Notes: a model not told the origin generated them from the letters alone. Positions 22,871-34,369 are shown, numbered from the stretch's first letter. The stretch is DNA of 64,000 bases from Lytechinus pictus (GCF_037042905.1 NC_087258.1:10653501-10717500); one strand, 5' to 3'. Numbers and translations: made by a program.

Positions 22871-23749
22871 GATGGGCTGTATTTTCAGGATATCGCGATG
22901 CGAATTTTGGTTGATTTTGAATATTTTATCAACAGTAAATAGCTGTCATCGTTTCTGACAGGACAGTTTTGTTGACACACGCAAATTTTTCAATGCTAGA
23001 GCGCCCTCATGCGATGCTGATGAGCAATGCAGACATCACGCAGCAAGCTTTCGTTTCTGGCGAAAAAATACCGGGGGGGGGGGGGGGCATTTTGGCAAAG
23101 AATGTCAGGGGGACACATGCTTCCAGTTCAGTGAAATGGAAGCATGAATGGACCAGTTGATTATTTGATTATAAATTGTTTGTATATGTTTACTATCTAC
23201 TTATTTTTTACTGGTACCTTGATGTATATAATTTTTTTTCAGTATAGGTTTGTTAAAGATTCTGTTTTTTAATGTTTAAGTTTTTTTCTTTTCATTTATT
23301 GTTTCTGCAACTTTTTCAAATACAAAATAACAAAGAAAATACATAGTACATAACAAAATATATAACACAATAAAAAAATATGAACGTGATTGTATTTTCT
23401 ATAAAAAAAATCCAAAAGGTTGCAAGGGGTTGCCACAATGTTACTGGAACTTGGAAGAATCAAGGGGGTACTAAAACAATATATATAAATTACTAGTGTC
23501 GACCTCGGAATGCTTTTCAGTAACCCCCAAAAGAGATTGTGTAGTGTGGGTGAGTGGGTGAGGAGACCATTAGGCTTTTTACATGATGATCTTAATCGCA
23601 TGGAGCGGGGGGTGTAAGATTGTTTCCATATCAAAGAATACTGCTGCCACTCTGTAATCTACCTTTTAATTTGGTCTCAAACAATCAATTATTTCTTTTT
23701 TTCACGTGAATGTAATAAAGTAAAAAAATATACAAAAAGGATACACCCC
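22871..23749. other. Upstream of TTC17-like gene and of the second non-LTR element
   Basis: Holds the presumed promoter of the minus-strand gene; no TATA box stands out. A run of about 15 G lies near 23072. The stretch 23285-23640 may be a minus-strand 3' UTR of another retroelement, with weak support. Confidence 0.35.
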
Positions 23750-26700
23750 ATGCTCGACATTTCAGAGTGTAGAAAATTAATGCATAAAAATGTTAAATTT
23801 TATGTCACTTTTGCCACTCTCCCTCGCCTTGCCCCTACCTGTTTCATATTTTCGGTAAATTCGGTAGATACACCATTCAATTCAATTAACGATGATGACT
23901 TTCTTGACCTGTTTAGACCACCATTAGTAGAAGGTGAATCAAACATAAATCCCTATGTTACTTCCTTTGAAAATCATGTTACAGACAAATTTAATTCATC
24001 GTCACAAGAGTTGAATTATGATTTTGACACTGATAACCAATTTCAAAGTCCATGTTCTGAATACGTCACCCACAACCAGTTTAATAATGTTGTTAAGGAA
24101 TTTGATAACTCCTCTTTTTCTCTTATACACCTTAATATTAGGAGCATTAATAAACACTTTGATGAATTACGGTTACTTTTGAATAATCCCACCATGCAAA
24201 CATTTTCAGTAGTAGGTTTAACCGAAACATGGCTTTCTCATGATTCAAGCCTTCCATTCGCTCTCGATGGATATGATCTTTTAGTTAACAACAGACAAAA
24301 TAGGATGGGTGGGGGCGTTGCGTTATATGTTTCACAATCCTATGATTATGTAGTTCGAGACGAACTTAACAGCATGACTGATACAATTGAATCTCTTTTT
24401 ATTGAAATTACTATCCCTAACAGCAAAAACATTATCATAGGTGTTATATACAGGCCTCCGAGTTCGAATATTAAATCATTTTTAGATCATCTCTCAGACT
24501 TAGTTAAAAATCCAATTTTTGATAATAAAAATTGCTTTATAATGGGCGATTTTAATATTGATTTATTAAAACAAAATAATGTCACACAAGATTTTTTGGA
24601 AACATTTTTATCCGCTTCTTACTTACCTTTAATATCTAAACCCACACGCATAGTCAATGAATCCGCTTCTCTTATTGATAATATTTTCTGTAACGTTCTT
24701 CCCCCACCCGATTCCTTCATATTACTCTCTGATATCACTGATCACTTCCCTGTCTCGACTAATTTCTCTTTAAAAGACAGATTCAATAACATATATAGCC
24801 GTCCATTAAAACGAAGAATAACACACGAAAATATAGCTCGTCTGGGTGCTAGTTTAGACGATGTTGATTGGTCTTGTGTCTTTGATAATAATGACGTAAA
24901 CTTGTCCTTTGAAAATTTTATGAACATTTTTAATTTACACTTTGACACTCATATTCCAAAACTTAGAGATAAGACATCTAACTACAAAAAATCACCGAAG
25001 CTCCCATGGATTTCCAAATCGCTCTTGCGTTCGATAAATAGGAAGAATAATTTGTATTATAAACATAAAATGAAACGCTCTGAGCAATCCAAACTTAAAT
25101 ATACTTCTTACAAAAATACATTGACAAAAATTATACGTTTAGAAAAGAAAAGATATTTTACTAACCAGTTACAACTTTACAAGCGTGATATGCAAAATAC
25201 TTGGAAAGTTTTAAAACAAGCAATGAATATATCAAATAACAAATCTAATATTACAAAAATTAGATCTGGCGATGTTATTTTTGAAGATTCCCACCAAATT
25301 TGTAGTATCCTGAATAATCATTTTTCTTCAATTGGGGAAAATCTTGCAAGTAATATTCCTCCCGCAACAAAACACTTTTCTGAATTTTTAGGCCCACCAA
25401 ATTCTAGTTCAATGTTTCTCGCTCCAACTTATAATCAGGAGATAATTAATATTGTCTCTGATTTTAGTTCTAAAAAAAGTACAGGACATGATGACATCAA
25501 TAATTTTCTTCTTAAGGGGGTAATATCGTCAATTGCGGATCCCCTAACTCATATTTTCAATCTGTCACTTCTTAACGGCATTGTCCCCGAGAGCATGAAA
25601 ATTGCAAAAGTCATTCCCTTGTTTAAAAAGGGTGATAAATTAGATGTTAATAATTATCGCCCTATTTCTTTGTTATCTACATTGTCGAAAATACTTGAAA
25701 AGATTATTTATAAAAGAACTGTAAATTTTTTCAAATCAAATAATATTCTTTCAAATTCCCAATTTGGATTTAGGGAAAAGCATAGCACCACACATGCTTT
25801 ATTGAGTTTCATTGAAAAAGCGGCACATTCAATCGATAAATCTTCTCATTTAATTGGTTTGTTCCTGGACTTCTCCAAGGCCTTCGACACCATTAATCAT
25901 GATATTTTACTTAACAAATTACATCATTATGGAGTGCGTGGGAAGGCCTTGGAGTGGTTCAGGAGCTACCTCTTGAATAGGAAGCAATATGTCTTTTTAA
26001 ACGATTGCAATTCTCAAATGAAAAAAAATAATTGTGGAGTTCCCCAGGGTAGTATCTTAGGCCCGATTTTGTTTATAGTTTATATTAATGATTTTTGTAG
26101 ATCATCAGACGTTCTTTCTTTCATTCTCTTTGCGGACGACTCTAACTTATTTTTTTCACATAAAAATCCTCTTCACCTTGCTAATATAATCAACTCTGAA
26201 CTAGAAAATGTTACCGAATGGATAAGAGCAAATAAATTGTCACTAAATCTTCAAAAAACAAAATACATGTTGTTTAGCAACTCCATAAATACACTTCCTG
26301 TTGATATTATTTTGGATGGAACTCCCTTGGAAAATGTATCCCATATTAAGTTTCTTGGAATAACAGTCGATAATAAGCTCTCATGGAAATTTCACATAGA
26401 TAACATATGTAAAACTATTTCACGCAACATTGGTATAATCAACAAGCTTAAATTTTGTTTACCATTATCGTCCCTGCTTACATTATATTCATCCCTTATA
26501 TTGCCTTATTTAAATTATGGAATTTTAGCGTGGGGTAACACACAACAAACACTCTTAGACAAATTACTCCTATTACAAAAGAAGTCTCTACGTATTATAT
26601 GTCACACGGCATATTTGTCTCATACTGACCCATTATTTTTTGAACATAGAATATTGAAAATTAAGGACTTATATTTGTTTAATCTCGGTCAATTTATGTA

Positions 26701-26965
26701 TAACTATAACAACAACAACCTCCCAAATGTATTCAATTCAATGTTTCCAAAAAATCAATCCATTCACAACTATCCAACAAGGCGATTGGGTGAATTTCAT
26801 TTACCACTTTTAAGAACTTTGCGGGCTCAGAACACATTTATATACGATGGACCGAAGTTATGGAACTCACTTCATAATGATATAACAAATGCAAAATCTT
26901 TGAACTCTTTTAAGACTAAATTCAAATTATCTCTATTAAAACCTTATAATATACTCCCAAATTAA
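23750..26965 (+). CDS. ORF2 endonuclease-reverse transcriptase, open
   Basis: A frame of 1071 codons without a stop. After a ~120-residue N-terminal region comes an APE endonuclease (FSLIHLNIRS near 122, TETW, GDFNIDL, SDITDHFPV). The reverse transcriptase follows, with NYRPISLL near 637, GFREKHSTTHAL, FLDFSKAFD, VPQGSILGP and catalytic FADD near 794. A C-terminal domain contains TRRLGEFHLP. All catalytic blocks look intact, so the copy may be recent. The exact start codon is uncertain because the 5' end of the element is not defined. Confidence 0.88.
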   Translation: MLDISECRKLMHKNVKFYVTFATLPRLAPTCFIFSVNSVDTPFNSINDDDFLDLFRPPLVEGESNINPYVTSFENHVTDKFNSSSQELNYDFDTDNQFQSPCSEYVTHNQFNNVVKEFDNSSFSLIHLNIRSINKHFDELRLLLNNPTMQTFSVVGLTETWLSHDSSLPFALDGYDLLVNNRQNRMGGGVALYVSQSYDYVVRDELNSMTDTIESLFIEITIPNSKNIIIGVIYRPPSSNIKSFLDHLSDLVKNPIFDNKNCFIMGDFNIDLLKQNNVTQDFLETFLSASYLPLISKPTRIVNESASLIDNIFCNVLPPPDSFILLSDITDHFPVSTNFSLKDRFNNIYSRPLKRRITHENIARLGASLDDVDWSCVFDNNDVNLSFENFMNIFNLHFDTHIPKLRDKTSNYKKSPKLPWISKSLLRSINRKNNLYYKHKMKRSEQSKLKYTSYKNTLTKIIRLEKKRYFTNQLQLYKRDMQNTWKVLKQAMNISNNKSNITKIRSGDVIFEDSHQICSILNNHFSSIGENLASNIPPATKHFSEFLGPPNSSSMFLAPTYNQEIINIVSDFSSKKSTGHDDINNFLLKGVISSIADPLTHIFNLSLLNGIVPESMKIAKVIPLFKKGDKLDVNNYRPISLLSTLSKILEKIIYKRTVNFFKSNNILSNSQFGFREKHSTTHALLSFIEKAAHSIDKSSHLIGLFLDFSKAFDTINHDILLNKLHHYGVRGKALEWFRSYLLNRKQYVFLNDCNSQMKKNNCGVPQGSILGPILFIVYINDFCRSSDVLSFILFADDSNLFFSHKNPLHLANIINSELENVTEWIRANKLSLNLQKTKYMLFSNSINTLPVDIILDGTPLENVSHIKFLGITVDNKLSWKFHIDNICKTISRNIGIINKLKFCLPLSSLLTLYSSLILPYLNYGILAWGNTQQTLLDKLLLLQKKSLRIICHTAYLSHTDPLFFEHRILKIKDLYLFNLGQFMYNYNNNNLPNVFNSMFPKNQSIHNYPTRRLGEFHLPLLRTLRAQNTFIYDGPKLWNSLHNDITNAKSLNSFKTKFKLSLLKPYNILPN

Positions 26966-27349
26966 TTTTAATTCATCATTTCTGTCAAGTCATCATCATT
27001 ATTATGTCAAGTCATCATCATTATTACTTTAAACTAAAATTAAAACATAAAATTATTATCCTTTTTTTATTAAAAAAATCTGACACAAGTCCTTCTCAGA
27101 TGTGCTCATTATTGTGTCTATCCTCTCCTCTATTTTCTCCTCTCCAGTCCGCTTATCCGCCTTCCTACCGGTTATTTGTTTAACGGCATCAATCACATTT
27201 TTCGTGCATTATATTCTTTCCAGGTTATTTTATATATTTTTTCTCCTCTTATACACATCATTGAATCCAGTTTGCTTGAGTCCACGACGGCATGTGTTCT
27301 ATCTACGTACAGCAGCACCCATCCATCTTCTCAGGGCATTCTCCCCCTT

Positions 27350-27412
27350 TTTCCCTTTTTTTTTTTTTTTTTTTTTTTTTTCTTCTCAAGTTTTTCTGGG
27401 GGGGGGGGGGTG
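27350..27412 (+). repeat. Poly-T and poly-G runs in retrotransposon 3' UTR
   Basis: A T-run of about 25 bases is followed shortly by a G-run of about 14. Both lie within the 3' UTR of the second non-LTR element and are likely length-variable. Confidence 0.8.
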
Positions 27413-27856
27413 GGAAGGGTAGATATTTTTAGGACGGGTTGTTTTGTCCTTCACCAAACTGTATATTTTTTATTACTTTGTATTTATTTTGTGTGTATTT
27501 CCCTCTCATTTATTCATTCTTTTCTCATTTGATTATCTGTATTTATACTTTGTCATTTTGTTATTTGTTGTGTTTTCTATTTCTTGAGGGGCCCACATTG
27601 TACAAGCATTGCTTTTTAGTGGGTCCCTCCATTTCCATCTTAATTTAATTTATATTGAAAAATAGTATATATATTTAAAACCTACAATGTGTTGCCCAAA
27701 TCGTCTAAGTGTTTTTTTTTTTTCACTACATATGTATAATTAATTTTGTTTGCAACGGATACAAATATTTATGTTTTATATATGGTATACAATTTGTTTT
27801 TGTTTGATGGAAGTGAAATAAATGAATTTGAATTTGAATATTTTGTAATTTCTTCA

Positions 27857-28070
27857 TTAAAGGGGTACTCTGCATGAGCTGAAAATGAAATCTAAATAAA
27901 TAACGTAAACTTTAAATTTCATCAAATCTGATAACAAATAACGAAGTGATTATAGATTTCAAAATTTAGCAATATTTTGTGAAAACAGTGCACATTTTTC
28001 ATGAATATTCATTATAATGAACTGATGATGTCATGTCACCAGAATCCCTTTTCTAATGTTATTATATGAA
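27857..28070. mobile_element. Half of a TTAA-flanked MITE (TTAAAGGGGTACTC family)
   Basis: It starts at TTAAAGGGGTACTC. The interior (CATCAAATCTGATAACAAATAACGAAG, then CATGAATATTCATTA and TGATGTCATGTC) matches one arm of the complete element at 37508-38134. The second arm is missing. Confidence 0.6.
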
Positions 28071-28384
28071 ACCAATAATACATTTACATACATGTGTGCC
28101 TAAACATAGGCGGATCCAGGTTTTGGCAAGGCGGGGGGGGGGGGTGCGGGTCGAGCGGCACACATGTGTATCGGTGGTAAAGACATATTATTCATCACGT
28201 CGGAAAATCGAGGAAGGGGTGGCCAGCTGTGTGGTTTGATCAAACAATGCAATCTTATTTGGTTTAAGCGAGAAAAAAGGGCACTTTTATTTTAAAAAAG
28301 GATAAATGCGAGAGCGAAGCGCGAGCCGAAATTTTATTTTTATTTTCATTTTATAATTTTGTCATTTATTCATTCTTATTCCTT
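28071..28384. other. Fragment of a GGCGGATCCAGG repeat plus GCGAGC core
   Basis: A GGCGGATCCAGG block at 28113 is followed by a G-run. At 28307 there is one copy of the GCGAGAGCGAAGCGCGAGC core that forms the array at 31330-33085. This is probably the left part of a related element cut by the neighbouring retroelement. Confidence 0.5.
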
Positions 28385-29345
28385 TTCATTTCATTTCGTT
28401 TATTTCCATTTTCAACAATTATAGTTTGTTTTGTACATTTTGACATATAAATAACAAAACATATTTCAAGTATCCCTGTACAAAAAGTATATTCAAGATT
28501 ATTACATATCAGGTTGGAAATGGAGGAGGCTGCTAAAAAGCGGAGCTTGTAGAGTGCAGCCTCCTAATAAATATTCTTGTAGTTACATAGCATATAAAAA
28601 TCAAAATAACAACTTGAGCATCATAAACCATGCAGTTAAATTGAAAAGAAATAGGGGAAATTAAAATAGAAAAGGAAATAAGAAAAAGAGAGATTGAAGG
28701 TCTCCAGAATCCAGCCCCAGCACTCACAAACGGACCTCGTTGATCAACAGGAAAACGAAAGAGATGGAAAAGTGTACGTCACATGATAATCATGTTTGAT
28801 TAAAAAATACAAGAGTTTGAGTGATGAAGATTTAAATTCGATGGTTATCTTGGAGACATTTTTTGAACTTATATTTGAAAGAATTAAGGATTGGGATTCT
28901 TTTATGTTATTTTCAATAGTTCCCCATGCAGAGTCTAGGCCCTTTAAAAGTAAAAATTGATTTTGCAAGGATGGTCCGGGGTAGTGGTAAATGGAATTCA
29001 TCTGATTGACGTGTGGGATATTTGTGAAGGGTTTTGTTTTTGTTGAATGAAGAATTAAATATGGGTGGTAACATAATATTGTTTAACTGATACATGAATT
29101 GACCTAAGTTATATTGGTACAGTGTTTTTATTTTTAGAATGTTATTGTTGAAAAACAACTGATCTGTGTGGGATCTCCAGGACATGTTGAAAATAACGCA
29201 ATGCCTTCTTTTGTAATAGCAATATTCTATCTAAGTAGGTTGAGTGTGTATTTCCCCGAACAATTGCTCCATAATATGGTAAAAATAATGTTGAATAAAG
29301 CATTTTTAGGGAGGAAGGATCATGGTGGTCGATCCATTCGCTGTT
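28385..29345 (-). pseudogene. 3' end of a CR1/Jockey-type ORF2 (minus strand, frameshifted)
   Basis: Three overlapping minus-strand frames together spell the C-terminal part of a non-LTR reverse transcriptase: LYSTLFLPYY, LLLQKKALR, LKIKTLYQYNLGQFMYQ, KYPTRQSDEFHLPLPRT and the final WGTIENNIKESQSL. They match the C-terminus of the element at 23750-26965 in layout. At least two frameshifts are needed to join them. An AATAAA-like signal and GAAATGAAATG tail lie at about 28385-28410. The 5' side stops at the MITE near 29354. Confidence 0.8.
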
Positions 29346-29353
29346 GAATATAT

Positions 29354-29486
29354 GGGTCCCGCGTAACTCAAAGGTTAGCAATTGATCGTACGCTTGATTT
29401 TCACGATTGATTGTACATTGTAGTCAATGGAATCAATCGTAGAAAAATGTTCTACGATCATTGCTAAGTTTTGTATTACGGGGCCC
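29354..29486. mobile_element. MITE, family GGTTAGCAATTGATCGTA
   Basis: The left GGGTCCCGCGTAA...GGTTAGCAATTGATCGTA pairs imperfectly with TACGATCATTGCTAAG...TTACGGGGCCC on the right. Two further copies occur at 37252-37390 and 44731-44885. Confidence 0.7.
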
Positions 29487-30221
29487 TGGTGCCGAATATC
29501 ACCGACCGCGGGGAAAAGATGTAAAGATGCATGTTGAGTATTTAAAAAATACAAAACGGATGGATAGCCCATATTCAGTTTTTGTCAACATGACAGTGCT
29601 GTTCTTTTATGGGGTCCAGCCTGGATAAGCAGAAAGGGTGCGGATATGAAACTATTTTTACTTCCCATATCTCTGCAATTATAACCCTACAAAATATGAA
29701 AGAGAAATAAAGGGGACTTTAAAATTAAAACCAAGCCATTTTTTATTCTGCGAGCGAGACGAAAACTTATATTTCAAATATGAGAAAAAAATGGCATTGG
29801 TAGGGATACTTAAGATGCTAGCGAGAGAAGCGCGCCGGAGAACGCTTAAAGCCTTTCCCTTTTCTTTTCTTTTAAAATGGTTTGTTTGCTATTCACTTTA
29901 CTTGTCTTTACTTTCTTTTAGAATTATCGGAAGATATACAATCATTTTTTTTATTCTTCTCATGATGAATTATTGGGGTATGATTGTATTCGAATTTCTT
30001 TATATCTGTGATGGAAATGAAAAGATAGCATTTTCATTGAGGGCTCTATGCACATAGTGGCCAAATTTCATCTCACATTAAATATCCTGAGGGGAAAATA
30101 TATCTGTGAGATAGCAAAATCGATAAAATATCTGATTATGAGCGCACTAGAAAGGGCAAATTGAATTCAGAAAAAAGCCCTTATAAGTTGATAAGTTTTT
30201 ACATGCTTCACTGCTGAAAAC
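29487..30221. other. No gene seen
   Basis: Contains loose GCGAGC-type words (for example near 29820) but no complete element. The 88-codon frame at 29791-30057 has no recognisable domain. Confidence 0.35.
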
Positions 30222-30858
30222 TGAGTCGCCGATTGGGTTGACGGGTGCCGGTGTTGACTAGTGCCGATTAGTTTTCACCGGCGCCGTTTTTTATATTATA
30301 GGCGCAGATTAATTTTCACCGGCTGGAGTTAGAAACATACGGAGATGAGTTTTCATATGCACCGCTGCTGAAAAAAAGAGGCGCCGATTGGGTTTGACCG
30401 GCGTCGATATGTTGGAATTAAGACTTGGTGCCGAGTAGTTTTCACCGTCGTCGTTGTTGAAATCAATGGACGACGAACTGTTATCACCGAAGCATGTGTG
30501 GAAATCAGCAAGTGCAATTGTTTTAACCAGCACTGGTGTGTTGAAATGACTAGGTGCCATCTAATTCTAACCGGCGCCGGTGTAGGGCCGATAAGTATCT
30601 ACCGGCGCCGATTTAGAACAAGGTATATAGCGCTGATTATTCTTGACCGGTGGAGAATTTTGGTGGCGCTGATTATTCGTGATCGGCGCCGGTTAAGAGT
30701 CAGAAAGCGTCGATTTTTCTTGACCGGCGTCGATCTATAGAGCCAGGTGGCGCTGATTATTCTTGACCGGCGCTAGTCGCGCTGATTATTCTTGATTGGT
30801 GCCGGTGCCGGTTAGTACACAAACACCGATTATTCTTTACCAGCAGCGATTAAAAAAA
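30222..30858 (+). repeat. GC-rich minisatellite with CCGGCGCCGG palindromes
   Basis: Degenerate units of about 30-43 bp with a core GCGCTGATTATTCTTGACCG followed by GCGCCGG. The last six units (30628, 30664, 30707, 30750, 30779, 30825) are the most regular. The earlier half is more diverged and carries GCCGATTAGTTTTCACCGGC. The local GC content contrasts with the AT-rich surroundings. Confidence 0.75.
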
Positions 30859-31011
30859 AATATTGGCGCCTTCGGTGCGCCTACGGTGGAAAAATTAGGG
30901 GGGTGCTTCCCCAATCCCCAGGATCAGCCTATGAATGAGTTGCAGCAATAAATATCGGTAAATATCTAATGCAATCAATCAGCTGTTGTCAATCCAATTT
31001 TTATAATTCTT

Positions 31012-31117
31012 GGAGGAAGAAAATTAAATGAATTTCATATGTGATAGGATACTAGAAGAAGAGGACCACCGGAGGAAGAAAATTAAATGAATTTCATATG
31101 TGATAGGATACTAGAAG
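31012..31117 (+). repeat. 59-bp tandem duplication, second copy interrupted
   Basis: The unit GGAGGAAGAAAATTAAATGA...GAGGACCACC is at 31012-31070. It starts again at 31071 and is identical to position 31117, where an inserted element begins. Its last 12 bases (AAGAGGACCACC) resume at 33512 on the far side. Confidence 0.85.
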
Positions 31118-33504
31118 TCGCAGGGGCGGAAATCTCTCCCAAAAGGTAGGGGGGACACAGGGGCGGATCCAGCCTTCGCCAATAGGGGGGGCGGCGGCGG
31201 AAATTTGTTTCAGCCATAATTTCCCCGATCGAAGATGATTTTTTTTTCTTTGAAGGGGTAGTCGTCATTAGTCACTTCTTAGCTTTATTCTTATAAATTA
31301 ATATATAATATCATAATCCTTATTTATATGATGCGAGCGCGAAGCGCAAGCAAATTTTCTGATTTTTTTGGGGGTATTTTTTCCTAAAATTTGAACATTC
31401 TGGGCAATGTTTGTTATCCTGAAAAAGATGTGTACGCAACTTAATAATTACTACGAATGCAAAGCGCGAGTACAAATGAACTGATGGAAAAAAATACCTG
31501 TTAAAGTAGCATTTAACTATCAAATAATGCGAGCGTGAAGCGCGAGCAATTTTTTTAAAACTTATTCACCTAAAGAATGGACATTCTAAGAACTTTTTGT
31601 AACTCAAGCAGAATAGGTATATAAGTAAACAATTGATGCGAGCGAGAAGCGCGAGCGGAAAATTTCGAGATTTAGTCCTATAATATTTACTGAACGAGAC
31701 ACTCTATTCATGTTTTGTAAATCATGAAAAGGATGAGTATTAATAATGCTAGCGCAAAGCGCGAGCAGAAATTGTTTATATACGTTTTGAACTGGTACCT
31801 GTTGAAAAGGTAACTGTTAAGGACTGCTTGCACTTAGCCATGAAGGCGTTACATATTTCAACCATAGAAAAGTGCGAGTGCGAAGCGCGAGCTGAAAATT
31901 TTTGAACTTTCTAAAGAAAGAATGGAAAATTTTAATCAATTTTTGTAATCGTGAACAGGATAGCTATATGATTTAATAATTGATGAGAGCGGGAAGCGCG
32001 AGCAGAAAAAAAATCGAGATTTAGACCTAAAAATTGGCCACTCTGTTCATGTTTTGTAAATCATGAAAAGGATGAGTAATATGGGGTCTTCCTACATTAA
32101 TAATGCGAGCACAAAGCGCGAGCAGAACAATTTTGATATTGCGATCTGAAACTGGATAATGATTTAAATAGAGAACAAGTTGAATATCTGAATAAACATG
32201 CGCGCGCGTGTTTCATATTTAGACCTAGAATCTAGGCATTCTAACTACATCTTTAATCATGAAAATCATGAAACTTTGATATTCCGATCTGAAAAAAGAA
32301 TCAATTTCAGCTTTATATTTCAAGCACTTTGTAGAAAAATTGTAAGGTGGATATGGATCGCACTTAAAAAAGAGCTGATATTTTCATTATTATTACTCTG
32401 AGCTTTGACATAGGACCGGGACATCCTTACGACATGTCATCATATGAAAATGATGACTATCTTCCTATTCCTCTTGCTAAGCGAGATGAAACAAAAGGGA
32501 CAATTTGATTATTAAATTAATATCATATTTAATAATGCCTAATGAGGGCGCGAAATCTGATATTATGGCATAAAAACTGGACATTTTACTTTTGTAATTA
32601 TGAATAGGATGCATCAGTTAATATATTTTTAACCATTAATGCGAGCGCAAATCGCGAGCTAAAATCTTTGATAAACTGTCATGAGAAGGGGATTTTAAGT
32701 AGTTTGTTGTATAATCAATATTGAAACATATATAACTCGCCAATCAAAATGCGAGCGTGCAGCGCGCTAGCTGATACGTCTCAACAATCAGACCTGAAAA
32801 GGGATATTTTGAAAACTTCATGAAAAATAATAGGTACCTGATAAATCAAAATTTGCGAGCGCGCAGCGCAAGCAGCAAATGTTAATATTCTGACCATAAA
32901 ACTGACATTTTTACAGAGCACTTTTTAAAAATCAATTTGTAAATCACATAAAATAATGAAAGTTCGATTTCCGAGGTGAAATATGTTTTGTATATTGACT
33001 TCTAAACTTGACATTCGAGCTCCATATTGAACAAGATATGTAAGTCATCTAACAGGCAATGCGAGCGCGAAGCGCGAGCGAAAATTTTATATAGTGGCAC
33101 AAAAGATTATTTTTATTTTCCAAGTCTTCCTCTCATTTTATTTTATGCACTCGTCGTCCTTCTCTTCTTTTTCTCCTCTCTTTCCCTCTATTCCTTCTTT
33201 CTTTCCCTTTTTTCTTTTTTTTTCTCCGCCAAGAGGGGGGGGGGGGGGTGGTGGGCCCCTCGGCCCCCTGGTCCGCCAACGGGGACAAGGGGCGGGAAAA
33301 TTTGACAAGCAAAAAAAGGTTATCATCCCAAAAGTAAGGTCATCTCGTCCCAAAATACATGTTTTATTTCGATTTAGAATGATGTATTTCTTACCATCAT
33401 AAAAGACCAAAAATAGTAGGGGGGACATTTGATATTGTGTCCCCCCTACTATTTTGAGTAGGGGGGACACGTCCCCCCTGTCCCCCCTGGGATTTCCGCC
33501 CATG
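31118..33504. mobile_element. 2.4-kb TIR element with satellite interior
   Basis: The element splits the second copy of the 59-bp duplication, so its ends are well defined. CTAGAAG flanks it on both sides (31111-31117 and 33505-33511), a 7-8 bp target duplication. The ends CAGGGGCGGAAATC and GATTTCCGCCCATG are inverted repeats. A CAGGGGCGGATCCAG block near 31152 may be the end of a second, nested hAT-type element. The interior is mostly the GCGAGC satellite. No transposase frame is present, so it is non-autonomous. Confidence 0.75.
31330..33085 (+). repeat. Period ~115 bp satellite with GCGAGCGCGAAGCGCGAGC core
   Basis: At least twelve copies of a core like GCGAGCGCGAAGCGCGAGC occur near 31333, 31455, 31528, 31636, 31750, 31873, 31984, 32104, 32640, 32750, 32856 and 33060. 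The ~95-base spacers are diverged but recognisably related (for example TTTTGTAAATCATGAAAAGG near 31710 and 32050). The core is much better conserved than the spacers. Confidence 0.8.
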
Positions 33505-33523
33505 CTAGAAGAAGAGGACCACC

Positions 33524-34369
33524 ACTGTACCACCGCTATACCACCGTCATCATCACAGACAGCCCACCATCACTCTTCCAAACTACATGTACTAAAGAGT
33601 CAAGACTACTATAGGCCTATAATAGATGCATATCTTATAATCTCTGTACTGATCTCTGTTGAATTAAATTTCATATTTTTTTTCCAGTGAGGAAAATTCT
33701 CCTGATTCCTGTACAACGTTTATGGAAAAAACGGAAATATCAACTTGAATTTGATAGCAAAATCCAAAATATAGTCCCTGCAGTGCATAGTGACTCATCG
33801 CAAATGGATCGTGATATAAGAGGCATCCTTTTACTCCATAAATCGGGCTACACCGCTGGCCGTGGGTGTTCTTTATCCTCGTAGACGTACGACCAGCTTC
33901 TTTTCAGAATCTTGCTCCAAGTAGAAAAACAAGCTCGCACACAATACCCGCGAACAATGCGGACAGCCTCCTCCGTGATCTCATGAAAAGAGACTATCGA
34001 TCGGAGCATGTTGTTTGTCCAAATTTCACTTCCTCGTTGAGTTCAATTTGCGGCTGATCGGACACCAGTGATTGCTAAAACTCGTAAACAAGTTGGCAGA
34101 TGAGACAGATATGTTACCAGAAAACTCACAGTGATTGCCCATTTTGGTCAAGGAAGAGCTTCAGATGTTGGATCAAATATAAGTGAGTATGAGAAGTGAG
34201 AAAGCTGTCTTTTATGCATTGTTTTTCATGTAGATCAAGGCCTACAATCTGTTTTCATTCTGCCGTGCCAGACAGTGTTGTAAACAAATCGATACAAACT
34301 GTGGAGGGCCGAGGGAGCACTGTACGTACACAGTCATGCATGCATGTGCCAGTGCCTCTGGCAGTGGCT
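33524..34369. other. No gene called between the TIR element and the foldback element
   Basis: CACC-rich near 33524-33570. Two short overlapping frames (33687-33884 and 33866-34057) have no family resemblance. An upstream non-coding exon of the PI3K gene could lie here, but there is no evidence for it in the sequence. Confidence 0.35.

Larger units (their letters stand above)
23750..27840 (+). mobile_element. Non-LTR retrotransposon (CR1/Jockey group), ORF2 intact
   Basis: One long open frame (23750-26965), then an ~875-bp 3' UTR and a terminal AAATAAATGAATTTGAATTTGAAT tail of hexamer-like repeats ending at 27840. No ORF1 was found upstream, so the copy is probably 5' truncated between the two ORFs. 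It is a different family from the element at 6354-10747. Confidence 0.85.

Noticed and set aside
23296-23634. 112-codon minus-strand frame as a gene
   Set aside because: Hydrophobic low-complexity translation with no domain; at most part of a retroelement 3' UTR.
31330-33085. CRISPR-like array (conserved short repeat, variable spacers)
   Set aside because: The genome is eukaryotic, spacers are related to one another and vary in length; it is a degenerate satellite.
33687-34057. Two short overlapping frames as a gene or PI3K 5' exon
   Set aside because: No family resemblance, no clear splice signals or start context.
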